Source: Cladorhizidae sp. MBARI D1340-BT2 (Eukaryota; Porifera; Demospongiae; Poecilosclerida; Cladorhizidae). Taken from it: a DNA stretch of 64,000 nucleotides. Below, one piece after another: positions 1 to 12,200 of this stretch. The stretch covers positions 744,001 through 808,000 of the forward strand of contig JAQNBH010000005.1 of the NCBI GenBank assembly GCA_028752905.1, written 5' to 3'. Under the pieces are notes generated by a model. That model saw nothing but the letters and a program-made list of their open reading frames with translations. It was not told the DNA's origin and made no database searches. How positions within the stretch are numbered: the first letter of the stretch is position 1; the number at the start of each line of letters is the position of its first letter. The position numbers and the translations under genes were made by a program.

Positions 1-130
1 GGGCTGGGGCTAGGGCTGGGGCTAGGGCTGGGGCTAGGGCTGGGGCTAGGGCTAGGGCTGGGGCTAGGAGTTTGGGCTAGGGCTAGGGCTGGGGCTAGGA
101 GTTTGGGCTAGGGCTAGGGCTGGGGCTAGG
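1..130. repeat. GGGCTA / GGGGCTA tandem repeat
   Basis: Alternating GGGCTA and GGGGCTA units cut by the left edge, with two longer units carrying GGAGTTT. One base away from the animal telomere hexamer (GGGCTA against GGGTTA). It lies in D2HGDH intron 12, not at a chromosome end. Confidence 0.85.
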
Positions 131-185
131 ATATTTTCCAAGACACTTCAATATTATAATTGGCCTGTTTACAGTAACCCCCTAC

Positions 186-263
186 CTTAGTGAGGTCACT
201 AGCCAGAGTGCCGTCATCAAGGAGACCACCATCTGTCGCATGTTGAAGAAAGTCCATGAGTTT
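186..263 (-). CDS. D2HGDH: D2HGDH exon 12 (last visible)
   Basis: 78 bp encoding [20 protein letters not shown] then ASDLTK, matching the segment just before the WxLRE motif of D2HGDH. Acceptor is a poly-T run ending TTTTAG, donor CTAAG|GTAGGG, phase 0. Further exons must lie left of the window. Confidence 0.85.
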
Positions 264-3200
264 CTAAAAAAAAAGTTCAATAGCCCACACCTTACATGAT
301 GTACGCATCCAAAACCACACCCCTTTGTCGTGATGGTGTACACGGCCGATGCCACACCTCTTTATCATGCTTGTCTTGATGGTGTACACAGCCAATGCCA
401 CACCCCTTTATCATGCTTGTCTTGATGATGTACACAGCCAATGCCACACCCCTTTATCATGCTTGTCTTGATGATGTACACGGGAAATGCCACACCCCTT
501 TATCATGCTTGTCTTGATGATGTACACAGCCAATGCCACACCCCTTTATCATGCTTGTCTTGACGATGTACACAGCCAATGCCACACCCCTTTACCATGC
601 TTGTCTTGATGATGTACACAGCCAATGCCACACCTCTTTATCATGCTTGTCTTGATGATGTACACGGCCAATACCACACCCCTTTATCATGCTTGTCATG
701 ATGATGTACACAGCCAATACCACACCCCTTTATCATGCTTGTCTTGATGATGTACACGGCCAATGCCACACCCCTTTATCATGCTTGTCTTGATGATGTA
801 CACAGCCAATGCCACACCCCTTTATCATGCTTGTCTTGATGATGTACACGGCCAATGCCACACCCCTTTATCATGCTTGTCATGATGGTGTACACAGCCA
901 ATGCCACACCCCTTTATCATGCTTGTCTTGATGATGTACACAGCCAATGCCACACCCCTTTATCATGCTTGTCTTGATGGTGTACACAGCCAATGCCACA
1001 CCTCTTTATCATGCTTGTCTTGATGATGTACACGGCCAATGCCACACCCCTTTATCATGCTTGTCTTGATGGTGTACACGGCCAATGCCACACCCCTTTA
1101 TCATGCTTGTCTTGATGATGTACACAGCCAATGCCACACCCCTTTATCATGCTTGTCTTGATGATGTACACGGCCAATGCCACACCCCTTTATCATGCTT
1201 GTCTTGATGGTGTACACGGCCAATGCCACACCCCTTTATCATGCTTGTCTTGATGGTGTACACGGCCAATGCCACACCCCTTTATCATGCTTGTCTTGAT
1301 GGTGTACACGGGAAATGCCACACCCCTTTATCATGCTTGTCTTGATGTACACATGAAATGCCACACCCCTTTATCATGCTTGTCTTGATGGTGTACACGG
1401 CCAATGCCACACCCCTTTATCATGCTTGTCTTGATGGTGTACACGGCCAATGCCACACCCCTTTATCCTGCTTGTCTTGATGGTGTACACGGCCAATGCC
1501 ACACCCCTTTATCATGCTTGTCATGATGATGTACACGGCCAATGCCACACCCCTTTATCGTGCTTGTCTCGATGATGTACACAGCCAATGCCACACCCCT
1601 TTATCATGCTTGTCTTGATGATGTACACGGGAAATGCCACACCCCTTTATCATGCTTGTCTTGATGATGTACACAGCCAATGCCACACCTCTTTGTCGTG
1701 CTTGTCTTGAGAGCCGGACGTCTCCACCAATGTATAGAAGTTGGAGGGCGGGATGGGCCTGGAATATCCGAGATGCTTCACTACAAGCTCCATACATGCA
1801 CCGTCCAGGAACTCCACAGCTACACACACACACACACACACACAAGGACCAGGCAGAGTGTGTAACATCATCATCAGTATACATGACCATAACACACCCC
1901 GACCACCAGACCACTCCCACACAACATGTGCACACATGTGCCTACCAGACCACTCCCACACAATGCATGCACACATGTGCCTACCAGACCACTCCCACAC
2001 AATGCATGCACACATGTGCCTACCAGACCACTCCCACACAACGCATGCACACATGTGCCTACCAGACCACTCCCACACAAATACATACCTGAGATTATTT
2101 CTCCGAGCTTGGCTCTGGCCAGAGAGTAGATATCTCTCACTTGGTCAAAGTCAGCATGGCCCATGAGCAGCACATTCACTGCCTAGTAGCACGTGCAACA
2201 AATAGAATAGCAAGGCACATGAGCAGCACATCCACTGCCTAGTAGCACGTGCACCAAATAGAATAGCATGGCACATGAGCAGCACATTCACTGCCTATAG
2301 TACATGAGAGAGTTGAGGGGCATTTATAAAGGATCGTCTAAATATTTATATAAGTGTTTATGGTCAAGTGCTTATGGTCAAGTGTTTATGGTCAAGTGTT
2401 TATGGTCAAGTGTTTATGGTCAAGTGTTTATGGTCAAGTGTTTATGGTCAAGTGCTTATGGTCAAGTGCTTATGGTCAAGTGCTTATGGGCAAGTGCTTA
2501 TGGGCAAGTGTTTATGGTCAAGTGCTTATGGGCAAGTGTTTATGGTCAAGTGTTTATGGTCAAGTGCTTATGGTCAAGTGCTTATGGTCAAGTGCTTATG
2601 GTCAAGTGCTTATGGTCAAGTGCTTATGGGCAAGTGTTTATGGGCAAGTGTTTATGGTCAAGTGTTTATGGTCAAGCGCTTATGGTCAAGCGCTTATGGT
2701 CAAGTGCTTATGGTCAAGTGCTTATGGTCAAGTGCTTATGGTCAAGTGTTTATGGTCAAGTGTTTATGGTCAAGTGCTTATGGGCAAGTGTTTATGGTCA
2801 AGTGCTTATGGGCAAGTGTTTATGGTCAAGTGTTTATGGTCAAGTGCTTATGGTCAAGTGCTTATGGTCAAGTGCTTATGGTCAAGTGCTTATGGGCAAG
2901 TGTTTATGGGCAAGTGTTTATGGTCAAGTGTTTATGGTCAAGCGCTTATGGTCAAGTGTTTATGGTCAAGTGCTTATGGTCAAGTGCTTATGGTCAAGTG
3001 CTTATGGTCAAGTGCTTATGGTCAAGTGTTTATGGTCAAGTGTTTATGGTCAAGTGTTTATGGTCAAGTGTTTATGGTCAAGTGCTTATGGTCAAGTGCT
3101 TATGGTCAAGTGTTTATGGTCAAGTGTTTATGGGCAAGTGTTTATGGTCAAGTGCTTATGGTCAAGTGTTTATGGTCAAGTGTTTATGGTCAAGTGCTTA

Positions 3201-6200
3201 TGGTCAAGTGCTTATGGTCAAGTGTTTATGGTCAAGTGTTTATGGTCAAGTGTTTATGGTCAAGTGTTTATGGACCAAATACTTATGGTCTGTGTGGGGT
3301 GCAGTCTTTGTTTCCTTTGATGATCTAAACAATTCTCAACATCAACCTAATTACTAACCTAATTAAAGTCTCGGCTGATGCATTAATTTATAAATTAAAA
3401 TTTTAATTGTTCTTTTTTTCTTGTTTCCCTACAGAATATTACAGTCAGGGATCTTCCCATCATCTAGGGGGCAGAATATTACAGTCAGGGATCTTTCCAT
3501 CATCTGGGGGGCAGAATATTACAGTCAGGGATCTTTCCATCATCTGGGGGGCAGAATATTACAGTCAGGGATCTTCCGGGGGCAGAATATTACAGTCAGG
3601 GATCTGCCCATCATCTGGGGGGCAGAATATTACAGTCAGGGATCTTCCCATCATCTGGGGGGTAGAATATTACAGTCAGGGATTTGTCTATCATCTAGGG
3701 GGCAGAATATTACAGTCAGGGATCTTCCCATCATCTGGGGGGCAGAATATTATAGTCAGGGATCTGCCCATCACTGAGGTGAAGCTACTCCAGCCCTGAT
3801 CAGCCCCAAGTACCAGACATGATGGGCTAGGGCTAGGGCTAGGGTTAAGGTTGTCTGCTGAGCACCTGACACATGAAGCTATACATGATGGGCTAGGGCT
3901 AGGGCTAGGGCTAGGGTTAAGGTTGTCTGCCGAGCACCTGACATATGAAGCTATACATGATGGGCTAGGGCTAGGGCTAGGGTTAAGGTTGTCTGCCCCT
4001 GACACATGAAGCTGTATGATGGGCTAGGACTAGGGCTAGGGCTAGGGCTAGGGCTAGGGCTAGGGCTAGGGCTAGGGTTAAGGTTGTCTGCTGAGTATCT
4101 GACACATGAAGCTGTACATGATGGGCTAAGACTAGGGCTAGGGCTAGGGTTAAGGTTCTGCTGAGTACCTGACACATGAAGCTATACATGATGGGCTAGG
4201 ACTAGGGCTAGGGCTAGGGTTAAGGTCGTCTGCTGAGCACCTGACACATGAACCTATACATGATGGGCTAGGGCTAGGGTTAAGGTTGTCTGCCGAGCAC
4301 CTGATACTGGGTATAGAGAGCTAGCACATGTGGTGACCTTTGGTCTGGGAGGAGTGGGTATAGAGAGCTAGCACATGTGGTGACCTTTGGTCTGGGGGGA
4401 GTGGGTATAGAGAGCTAGCACATGTGGTGACCTTTGGTTTGGGGGGAGTGAGTATAGAGAGCTAGCACATGTGGTGACCTTTGGTCTGGGGGGAGTGAGT
4501 GTAGAGAGCTAGCACATGTGGTGACCTTTGGTCTGGAGGGAGTGGGTATAGAGAGCTAGCACATGTGGTGACCTTTGGTCTGGGGGGAGTGGGTATAGAG
4601 AGCTAGCACATGTGGTGAGCTTTGGTCTGGGGGGAGTGGGTATAGAGAGCTAGCACATGTGGTGACCTTTGGTCTGGGGGAGTGAGTATAGAGAGCTACA
4701 GCACATGTGGTGACCTTTGGTCTGGGAGGAGTGGGTATAGAGAGCTAGCACATGTGGTGACCTTTGGTCTGGGGGGAGTGGGTATAGAGAGCTAGCACAT
4801 GTGGTGACCTTTGGTTTGGGGGGAGTGAGTATAGAGAGCTAGCACATGTGGTGACCTTTGGTCTGGAGGGAGTGGGTATAGAGAGCTACAGCACATGTGG
4901 TGACCTTTGGTCTGGGAGGAGTGAGTATAGAGAGCTAGCACATGTGGTGACCTTTGGTCTGAGGGGAGTGGGTATAGAGAGCTAGCACATGTGGTGACCT
5001 TTGGTCTGAGGGGAGTGGGTATAGAGAGCTAGCACATGTAGTGACCTTTGGTCTGGGAGGAGTGGGTATAGAGAGCTAGCACATGTGGTGACCTTTGGTC
5101 TGGGGGAATGGGTATAGAGAGCTAGCACATGTGGTGACCTTTGGTCTGGGAGGAGTGAGTATAGAGACAGCAGTGACGACGCCGAGTGTACCTTCACCTC
5201 CAATAAACAGCTGCTTCAGGTCATAACCTGCACACACACAACAGTACTCAGTACTTGTTGTCACCATGGCGACAGTGAACCTGCATTCATCCATATATAC
5301 AGATATTTGTGTGTGTCTGTGTGTAAGGATGCCATGTACCCGGGGATGGGGGGGGGAGGGGTATTGCTCCTCCAGAGAGAGATGGCAAGAAGGGAGTATC
5401 TATATTGTCCCCTCCTCACAGAGCTTGCATGCAATATGTCCACTCATCTTCAAGGATCGTCCCTCTATGTATCTATATTGTCCCCTCTCCTCACAGAGCT
5501 TGCATGCAATATGTCCACTCATCTTCAAGGATCATCCCTCTATGTATCTATATTGTCCCCTCTCCTCACAGGGCTTGCATGCAATATGTCCACTCATCTT
5601 CAAGGATCATCCCTCTATGTATCTATATTGTCCCCTCCAGGACTCTATGTAACTGTTGCTATGCAAGTCCACTAATATGTTTCAGGATTGCAGTTGGTAT
5701 GGACGTCCAGTGAGTTCTTTCGTTGATGATCACCACACGTGCACATTAGCTAATCATGTGCCCTGCATTAGCTAATGCACGTGCTATTATAAGCGCAAAG
5801 CGAATGGCTTGCGCTCAGTTCTGCTGTTTAGTTTGTGGGACTTCTTCCCCGGGAAACTGCTAACAAGTGCATGAAGGAGGCTGGCTGTAGCTAACCTTCC
5901 ATGGGACATGATGTGCCAGTGCCTAAGTTGGACTTTATAGAACTCAGGGTTTCATTTAAGGGGGGGGGGGACCTTTTTGCCCCTTGAAGTTGGACAGGCT
6001 AAGTAGTTAAGTGGCTTTGAAGGCAATTCTTTATTACTGCATATCTGAGTAACTTGGTTCTGCTGATGCTGCAGAAACAGAATAGACAAGCATGTGGTTG
6101 CTAGTAGGTGGGGGAATATGTTGTAAGCATGCCACTGGTGAGTTGCTCCTTCACTTGCAGGGGGAATGTGCTGTAAGCATGTCACTGGTGAGTTACTCCT

Positions 6201-9200
6201 TCACTTGCAGGGGGAATGTGCTGTAAGCATGCCACTGGTGAGTTGCTCCTTCACTTGCAGGGGGAATGTGCTGTAAGCATGCCACTGGTGAGTTTCTCCT
6301 TCACTTGCAGGGGGAATGTGCTGTAAGCATGCCACTGGTGAGTTTCTCCTTCACTTGCAGGGGGAATGTGCTGTAAGCATGCCACTGGTGAGTTGTTCCT
6401 TCACTTGCAGGGGGAATGTGCTGTAAGCATGCCACTGGTGAGTTGCTCCCTCACTTGCAGGGGGAATGTGCTGTAAGCATGCCACTGGTGAGTTGCTACT
6501 TCACTTGCAGGGGGAATGTGCTGTAAGCATGCCACTGGTGAGTTGCTACTTCACTTGCAGGGGGAATGTGCTGTAAGCATGCCACTGGTGAGTTGCTCCT
6601 TCATCACTTGCAGGGGGAATGTGCTGTAAGCATGCCACTGGTGAGTTACTCCTTTACTTGCAGGGGGAATGTGCTGTAAGCATGTCACTGGTGAGTTGCT
6701 ACTTCACTTGCAGGGGGAATGTGCTGTAAGCATGCCACTGGTGAGTTGCTACTTCACTTGCAGGGGGAATGTGCTGTAAGCATGCCACTGGTGAGTTGCT
6801 CCCTCACTTGCAGGGGGAATGTGCTGTAAGCATGTCACTGGTGAGTTGCTACTTCACTTGCAGGGGGAATGTGCTGTAAGCATGCCACTGGTGAGTTTCT
6901 CCTTCACTTGCAGGGGGAATGTGCTGTAAGCATGCCACTGGTGAGTTGCTCCCTCACTTGCAGGGGGAATGTGCTGTGAGCATGCCACTGGTGAGTTGCT
7001 CCTTCACTTGCAGGGGGAATGTGCTGTAAGCATGCCACTGGTGAGTTGCTACTTCACTTGCAGGGGGAATGTGCTGTAAGCATGCCACTGGTGAGTTTCT
7101 CCTTCACTTGCAGGGGGAATGTGCTGTAAGCATGCCACTGGTGAGTTGCTCCTTCACTTGCAGGGGGAATGTGCTGTAAGCATGCCACTGGTGAGTTGCT
7201 CCTTCACTTGCAGGGGGAATGTGCTGTAAGCATGCCACTGGTGAGTTGCTCCCACTTGCAGGGGGAATGTGCTGTAAGCATGCCACTGGTGAGTTGCTCC
7301 TTCACTTGCAGGGGGAATGTGCTGTAAGCATGCCACTGGTGAGTTTCTCCTTCACTTGCAGGGGGAATGTGCTGTGAGCATGCCACTGGTGAGTTGCTCC
7401 CTCACTTGCAGGGGGAATGTGCTGTGAGCATGCCACTGGTGAGTTGCTCCTTCACTTGCAGGGGGAATGTGCTGTAAGCATGCCACTGGTGAGTTGCTAC
7501 TTCACTTGCAGGGGGAATGTGCTGTGAGCATGCCACTGGTGAGTTTCTCCCTCACTTGCAGGGGGAATGTGCTGTGAGCATGCCACTGGTGAGTTGCTCC
7601 TTCACTTGCAGGGGGAATGTGCTGTAAGCATGTCACTGGTGAGTTTCTCCTTCACTTGCAGGGGGAATGTGCTGTAAGCATGCCACTGGTGAGTTTCTCC
7701 TTCACTTGCAGGGGGAATGTGCTGTAAGCATGCCACTGGTGAGTTTCTCCTTCACTTGCAGGGGGAATGTGCTGTAAGCATGCCACTGGTGAGTTGCTCC
7801 CTCACTTGCAGGGGGAATGTGCTGTGAGCATGCCACTGGTGAGTTGCTCCCTCACTTGCAGGGGGAATGTGCTGTGAGCATGCCACTGGTAAGTTGCTCC
7901 TTCACTTGCAGGGGGAATGTGCTGTAAGCATGCCACTGGTGAGTTTCTCCTTCACTTGCAGGGGGAATGTGCTGTAAGCATGCCACTGGTGAGTTGCTCC
8001 TTGACTTGCAGGGGGAATGTGCTGTAAGCATGCCACTGGTGAGTTGCTCCCTCACTTGCAGGGGGAATGTGCTGTAAGCATGCCACTGGTGAGTTGCTCC
8101 CTCACTTGCAGGGGGAATGTGCTGTAAGCATGCCACTGGTGAGTTGCTACTTCACTTGCAGGGGGAATGTGCTGTAAGCATGTCACTGGTGAGTTTCTCC
8201 TTCACTTGCAGGGGGAATGTGCTGTAAGCATGCCACTGGTGAGTTTCTCCTTCACTTGCAGGGGGAATGTGCTGTAAGCATGCCACTGGTGAGTTTCTCC
8301 TTCACTTGCAGGGGGAATGTGCTGTAAGCATGCCACTGGTGAGTTGCTCCTTGACTTGCAGGGGGAATGTGCTGTAAGCATGCCACTGGTGAGTTTCTCC
8401 TTCACTTGCAGGGGGAATGTGCTGTAAGCATGCCACTGGTGAGTTGCTCCCTCACTTGCAGGGGGAATGTGCTGTAAGCATGCCACTGGTGAGTTGCTCC
8501 CTCACTTGCAGGGGGAACGTGCTGTAAGCATGCCACTGGTGAGTTGCTACTTCACTTGCAGGGGGAATGTGCTGTAAGCATGCCACTGGTGAGTTTCTCC
8601 TTCACTTGCAGGGGGAATGTGCTGTAAGCATGCCACTGGTGAGTTGCTCCTTCACTTGCAGGGGGAATGTGCTGTAAGCATGTCACTGGTGAGTTTCTCC
8701 TTCACTTGCAGGGGGAATGTGCTGTAAGCATGCCACTGGTGAGTTTCTCCTTCACTTGCAGGGGGAATGTGCTGTAAGCATGCCACTGGTGAGTTTCTCC
8801 TTCACTTGCAGGGGGAATGTGCTGTAAGCATGCCACTGGTGAGTTGCTCCTTGACTTGCAGGGGGAATGTGCTGTAAGCATGCCACTGGTGAGTTTCTCC
8901 TTCACTTGCAGGGGGAATGTGCTGTAAGCATGCCACTGGTGAGTTGCTCCCTCACTTGCAGGGGGAATGTGCTGTAAGCATGCCACTGGTGAGTTGCTCC
9001 CTCACTTGCAGGGGGAATGTGCTGTAAGCATGCCACTGGTGAGTTGCTCCTTCACTTGCAGGGGGAATGTGCTGTAAGCATGTCACTGGTGAGTTTCTCC
9101 TTCACTTGCAGGGGGAATGTGCTGTAAGCATGCCACTGGTGAGTTTCTCCTTCACTTGCAGGGGGAATGTGCTGTAAGCATGCCACTGGTGAGTTTCTCC

Positions 9201-12200
9201 TTCACTTGCAGGGGGAATGTGCTGTAAGCATGCCACTGGTGAGTTTCTCCTTCACTTGCAGGGGGAATGTGCTGTAAGCATGCCACTGGTGAGTTTCTCC
9301 TTCACTTGCAGGGGGAATGTGCTGTAAGCATGCCACTGGTGAGTTGCTACTTCACTTGCAGGGGGAATGTGCTGTAAGCATGCCACTGGTGAGTTGCTCC
9401 TTCATCACTTGCAGGGGGAATGTGCTGTAAGCATGCCACTGGTGAGTTACTCCTTTACTTGCAGGGGGAATGTGCTGTAAGCATGTCACTGGTGAGTTGC
9501 TACTTCACTTGCAGGGGGAATGTGCTGTAAGCATGCCACTGGTGAGTTGCTACTTCACTTGCAGGGGGAATGTGCTGTAAGCATGCCACTGGTGAGTTGC
9601 TCCCTCACTTGCAGGGGGAATGTGCTGTAAGCATGTCACTGGTGAGTTGCTACTTCACTTGCAGGGGGAATGTGCTGTAAGCATGCCACTGGTGAGTTTC
9701 TCCTTCACTTGCAGGGGGAATGTGCTGTAAGCATGCCACTGGTGAGTTGCTCCCTCACTTGCAGGGGGAATGTGCTGTGAGCATGCCACTGGTGAGTTGC
9801 TCCTTCACTTGCAGGGGGAATGTGCTGTAAGCATGCCACTGGTGAGTTGCTACTTCACTTGCAGGGGGAATGTGCTGTAAGCATGCCACTGGTGAGTTTC
9901 TCCTTCACTTGCAGGGGGAATGTGCTGTAAGCATGCCACTGGTGAGTTGCTCCTTCACTTGCAGGGGGAATGTGCTGTAAGCATGCCACTGGTGAGTTGC
10001 TCCTTCACTTGCAGGGGGAATGTGCTGTAAGCATGCCACTGGTGAGTTGCTCCCACTTGCAGGGGGAATGTGCTGTAAGCATGCCACTGGTGAGTTGCTC
10101 CTTCACTTGCAGGGGGAATGTGCTGTAAGCATGCCACTGGTGAGTTTCTCCTTCACTTGCAGGGGGAATGTGCTGTGAGCATGCCACTGGTGAGTTGCTC
10201 CCTCACTTGCAGGGGGAATGTGCTGTGAGCATGCCACTGGTGAGTTGCTCCTTCACTTGCAGGGGGAATGTGCTGTAAGCATGCCACTGGTGAGTTGCTA
10301 CTTCACTTGCAGGGGGAATGTGCTGTGAGCATGCCACTGGTGAGTTTCTCCCTCACTTGCAGGGGGAATGTGCTGTGAGCATGCCACTGGTGAGTTGCTC
10401 CTTCACTTGCAGGGGGAATGTGCTGTAAGCATGTCACTGGTGAGTTTCTCCTTCACTTGCAGGGGGAATGTGCTGTAAGCATGCCACTGGTGAGTTTCTC
10501 CTTCACTTGCAGGGGGAATGTGCTGTAAGCATGCCACTGGTGAGTTTCTCCTTCACTTGCAGGGGGAATGTGCTGTAAGCATGCCACTGGTGAGTTGCTC
10601 CCTCACTTGCAGGGGGAATGTGCTGTGAGCATGCCACTGGTGAGTTGCTCCCTCACTTGCAGGGGGAATGTGCTGTGAGCATGCCACTGGTAAGTTGCTC
10701 CTTCACTTGCAGGGGGAATGTGCTGTAAGCATGCCACTGGTGAGTTTCTCCTTCACTTGCAGGGGGAATGTGCTGTAAGCATGCCACTGGTGAGTTGCTC
10801 CTTGACTTGCAGGGGGAATGTGCTGTAAGCATGCCACTGGTGAGTTGCTCCCTCACTTGCAGGGGGAATGTGCTGTAAGCATGCCACTGGTGAGTTGCTC
10901 CCTCACTTGCAGGGGGAATGTGCTGTAAGCATGCCACTGGTGAGTTGCTACTTCACTTGCAGGGGGAATGTGCTGTAAGCATGTCACTGGTGAGTTTCTC
11001 CTTCACTTGCAGGGGGAATGTGCTGTAAGCATGCCACTGGTGAGTTTCTCCTTCACTTGCAGGGGGAATGTGCTGTAAGCATGCCACTGGTGAGTTTCTC
11101 CTTCACTTGCAGGGGGAATGTGCTGTAAGCATGCCACTGGTGAGTTGCTCCTTGACTTGCAGGGGGAATGTGCTGTAAGCATGCCACTGGTGAGTTTCTC
11201 CTTCACTTGCAGGGGGAATGTGCTGTAAGCATGCCACTGGTGAGTTGCTCCCTCACTTGCAGGGGGAATGTGCTGTAAGCATGCCACTGGTGAGTTGCTC
11301 CCTCACTTGCAGGGGGAATGTGCTGTAAGCATGCCACTGGTGAGTTGCTACTTCACTTGCAGGGGGAATGTGCTGTAAGCATGCCACTGGTGAGTTTCTC
11401 CTTCACTTGCAGGGGGAATGTGCTGTAAGCATGCCACTGGTGAGTTGCTCCTTCACTTGCAGGGGGAATGTGCTGTAAGCATGTCACTGGTGAGTTTCTC
11501 CTTCACTTGCAGGGGGAATGTGCTGTAAGCATGCCACTGGTGAGTTTCTCCTTCACTTGCAGGGGGAATGTGCTGTAAGCATGCCACTGGTGAGTTTCTC
11601 CTTCACTTGCAGGGGGAATGTGCTGTAAGCATGCCACTGGTGAGTTGCTCCTTGACTTGCAGGGGGAATGTGCTGTAAGCATGCCACTGGTGAGTTTCTC
11701 CTTCACTTGCAGGGGGAATGTGCTGTAAGCATGCCACTGGTGAGTTGCTCCCTCACTTGCAGGGGGAATGTGCTGTAAGCATGCCACTGGTGAGTTGCTC
11801 CCTCACTTGCAGGGGGAATGTGCTGTAAGCATGCCACTGGTGAGTTGCTCCTTCACTTGCAGGGGGAATGTGCTGTAAGCATGTCACTGGTGAGTTTCTC
11901 CTTCACTTGCAGGGGGAATGTGCTGTAAGCATGCCACTGGTGAGTTTCTCCTTCACTTGCAGGGGGAATGTGCTGTAAGCATGCCACTGGTGAGTTTCTC
12001 CTTCACTTGCAGGGGGAATGTGCTGTAAGCATGCCACTGGTGAGTTTCTCCTTCACTTGCAGGGGGAATGTGCTGTAAGCATGCCACTGGTGAGTTTCTC
12101 CTTCACTTGATCACTTGCAGGGGGAATGTGCTGTAAGCATGCCACTGGTGAGTTGCATGCATACACCATCTTTTGGCATAATGAGCTGACAATACATTTT

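Noticed and set aside
1..130. Chromosome end (telomere)
   Set aside because: The repeat is an imperfect variant, lies within a D2HGDH intron, and exons continue past the left edge.
2304..3357. Plus-strand frames of ~330 codons ([12 protein letters not shown] repeats)
   Set aside because: 14-bp array; all three frames encode the same repeat.
5952..6185. Minus-strand 77-codon ORF as a gene
   Set aside because: Half of it is array unit. The rest ([20 protein letters not shown]) might be transposon debris but has no family match I can defend.
6115..12160. CRISPR-like array of regular repeats
   Set aside because: Units are directly adjacent with no unique spacers, and the context is a eukaryotic intron.
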